From Hungateiclostridiaceae bacterium UBA3934 (lineage in GTDB: Bacteria; Bacillota; Clostridia; Acetivibrionales; DTU013): DNA of 14,212 bases. Shown here piece after piece: positions 13,101 to 14,212 of this stretch; within the stretch, counting starts at the first letter, position 1; each line of letters starts with the position of its first letter. A model generated the notes under the pieces. That model did not search any database. It was not told where the DNA came from and saw nothing but the letters and a program-made list of their open reading frames with translations. Both the position numbers and the translations under genes were made by a program. Location: assembly GCA_002385815.1 (NCBI GenBank), contig DGEE01000012.1, positions 1,059 to 15,270 on the forward strand. The letters run 5' to 3'.

Positions 13101-14212
13101 GCTTCCTTGTATAGTTCAACAAACCGCCGGCCAGCATGATTTCGACCTGCCTTTCGGACAATGCAACTTTCACCTTTATTGTCGTATTGGCAGTGATGTT
13201 TTTCAGTGTAAGCTCATCTCCGGCTTTTATCTGCTCCCTGGCATTTTCGAGCACAAGCACGTCACCGTCTTTTATCCTGTCATAGTCGGCTTCGTCGACA
13301 AATGTCATGGGCAGGATGCCTGAATTTATGAGATTGGCCATATGGATCCTGGCAAAGGATTTGGCCAGCACACCCCTGACTCCGAGCTGCAGCGGTGCCA
13401 GAGCAGCGTGTTCGCGGCTGGATCCCTGTCCGTAATTCGATCCCCCGACGATGAAGCCTCCTCCGTTTTCCTTTGCACGCTTCGGGAAATCCGGATCGCA
13501 CGGAGTCAGGCAGTATTCCGCCAGATAAGGCACATTGGATCTGTACGGCAGCAGCTTTGCATTTGAAGGCATGATATGGTCAGTGGTTATATTGTCCCCT
13601 ACTTTTATGAGTACTGTACCTTCCAGCTTTTCAGGAAGCTCTTTATTCACCGGGAACGGCTTTATGTTCGGACCTCTGACCACTTCGACCTCTTCCCCTT
13701 CGGGAGCAGGAGCGACGACCATATTGTCATTGATATGGAATTGTTCCGGCATGGTTACCTTCGGAGCATCACCCAGTGTCCGCGGATCTGTGAGAACGCC
13801 GGCAAGTGCACTTGCTGCGGCAGTTTCCGGGCTCACCAGGTATACCCTGGCAGATCTGGTACCGCTTCTTCCCTCGAAGTTCCTGTTGAAAGTTCTCAGC
13901 GAGACCGCATTCGTCGCCGGAGCCTGCCCCATACCGATACAGGGACCACAGGCTGATTCCAGGATCCTTGCTCCCGCAGCGACCATATCCGCCAGAGCCC
14001 CTTCTTTCGCCAGCATCGTCAGTACCTGTTTCGAACCGGGCGCTATCACCAGGCTCACATCAGGGTGCACAGTCTTCCCTTTCAGTATCTTTGCCACTTT
14101 TATCATATCCATATATGATGAATTGGTACAACTGCCTATAGCTACCTGGTCGACCTTTATGGCTCCGATCGAGGACACTGCCTCCACATTGTCCGGGCTG
14201 TGCGGCTTTGCA
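13090..14212 (-). CDS. Aconitate hydratase, C-terminal part (start beyond window)
   Basis: The reading frame is open to the right edge; the codons before the GTG at 14187 read AKPHSPDN, a conserved aconitase segment, so that GTG is internal. About 373 residues are present. Visible motifs are GSCTNSS (first Fe-S cysteine), ESACGPCIGMGQAP (the other two cluster cysteines), NFEGRSGT, DNITTDHIMPS, GSNYGQGSSREHAALAP (swivel-domain substrate-binding loop) and AKSFARIHMANLINSGILPM. Aconitase interconverts citrate and isocitrate in the cytoplasm using a 4Fe-4S cluster. The compact swivel domain fits the shorter aconitases of roughly 640 residues common in Clostridia rather than the ~900-residue AcnA type; homoaconitase or an isopropylmalate isomerase-type relative is less likely given the fused swivel domain. 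The regulator gene lies downstream on the same strand. Confidence 0.95.
   Translation of the reverse strand, partial: AKPHSPDNVEAVSSIGAIKVDQVAIGSCTNSSYMDMIKVAKILKGKTVHPDVSLVIAPGSKQVLTMLAKEGALADMVAAGARILESACGPCIGMGQAPATNAVSLRTFNRNFEGRSGTRSARVYLVSPETAAASALAGVLTDPRTLGDAPKVTMPEQFHINDNMVVAPAPEGEEVEVVRGPNIKPFPVNKELPEKLEGTVLIKVGDNITTDHIMPSNAKLLPYRSNVPYLAEYCLTPCDPDFPKRAKENGGGFIVGGSNYGQGSSREHAALAPLQLGVRGVLAKSFARIHMANLINSGILPMTFVDEADYDRIKDGDVLVLENAREQIKAGDELTLKNITANTTIKVKVALSERQVEIMLAGGLLNYTRKQEQ

Overview
The window looks like a chromosomal segment from a low-to-mid GC member of the Bacillota, most likely class Clostridia. The evidence is the gene set: a CymR-type Rrf2 regulator, the cdaA-cdaR-glmM operon, a MEMO/AMMECR1 fusion protein, a short FCD-type GntR regulator, strong Shine-Dalgarno sites and TTGACA/TATAAT-type promoters. 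No phage, insertion sequence or CRISPR array was seen. Genus cannot be fixed from this sequence.

Region 1 (1-3393) is a sulfur amino acid locus. A cysK gene, cut by the window edge, runs left on the minus strand. Facing away from it on the plus strand are a CymR-like repressor gene, a cystathionine gamma-synthase/lyase family enzyme and a PatB/MalY-type C-S beta-lyase. The 246-bp divergent control region carries two promoters with the same hexamers (TTGACA, 17 bp, TATCAT) plus AT-rich palindromes and repeats that could be operators. In B. subtilis, CymR works in complex with CysK, so having both genes side by side suggests a self-contained cysteine-sensing unit.

Region 2 (3394-5460) holds the oddest gene, on the minus strand: a prenyltransferase/squalene-cyclase-like alpha/alpha toroid that stops short of its usual C-terminus and is joined to the last ~80 residues of a methyl-accepting chemotaxis protein. 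A divergent plus-strand gene encodes a left-handed beta-helix acyltransferase resembling the acetyltransferase half of GlmU. It shares a terminator region with the convergent glmM.

Region 3 (5460-9124, minus strand) is the conserved cdaA-cdaR-glmM operon: the membrane diadenylate cyclase making c-di-AMP, its extracytoplasmic YbbR-domain regulator, and phosphoglucosamine mutase for peptidoglycan precursors.

Region 4 (9275-11797, minus strand) is an AmmeMemoRadiSam module: a radical SAM enzyme that lacks the usual Cys-rich tail, a MEMO(LigB-like)-AMMECR1 fusion, and just upstream a 33-residue single-pass membrane microprotein. The biochemical role of this module is not established to my knowledge.

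Region 5 (11798-14212) has a 359-bp gene-poor gap, a tRNA-Glu(CTC) gene with its own promoter, a terminator shared with the convergent FCD-type GntR regulator gene, and the 3' part of an aconitase gene that continues past the right edge. The regulator gene follows aconitase on the same strand.
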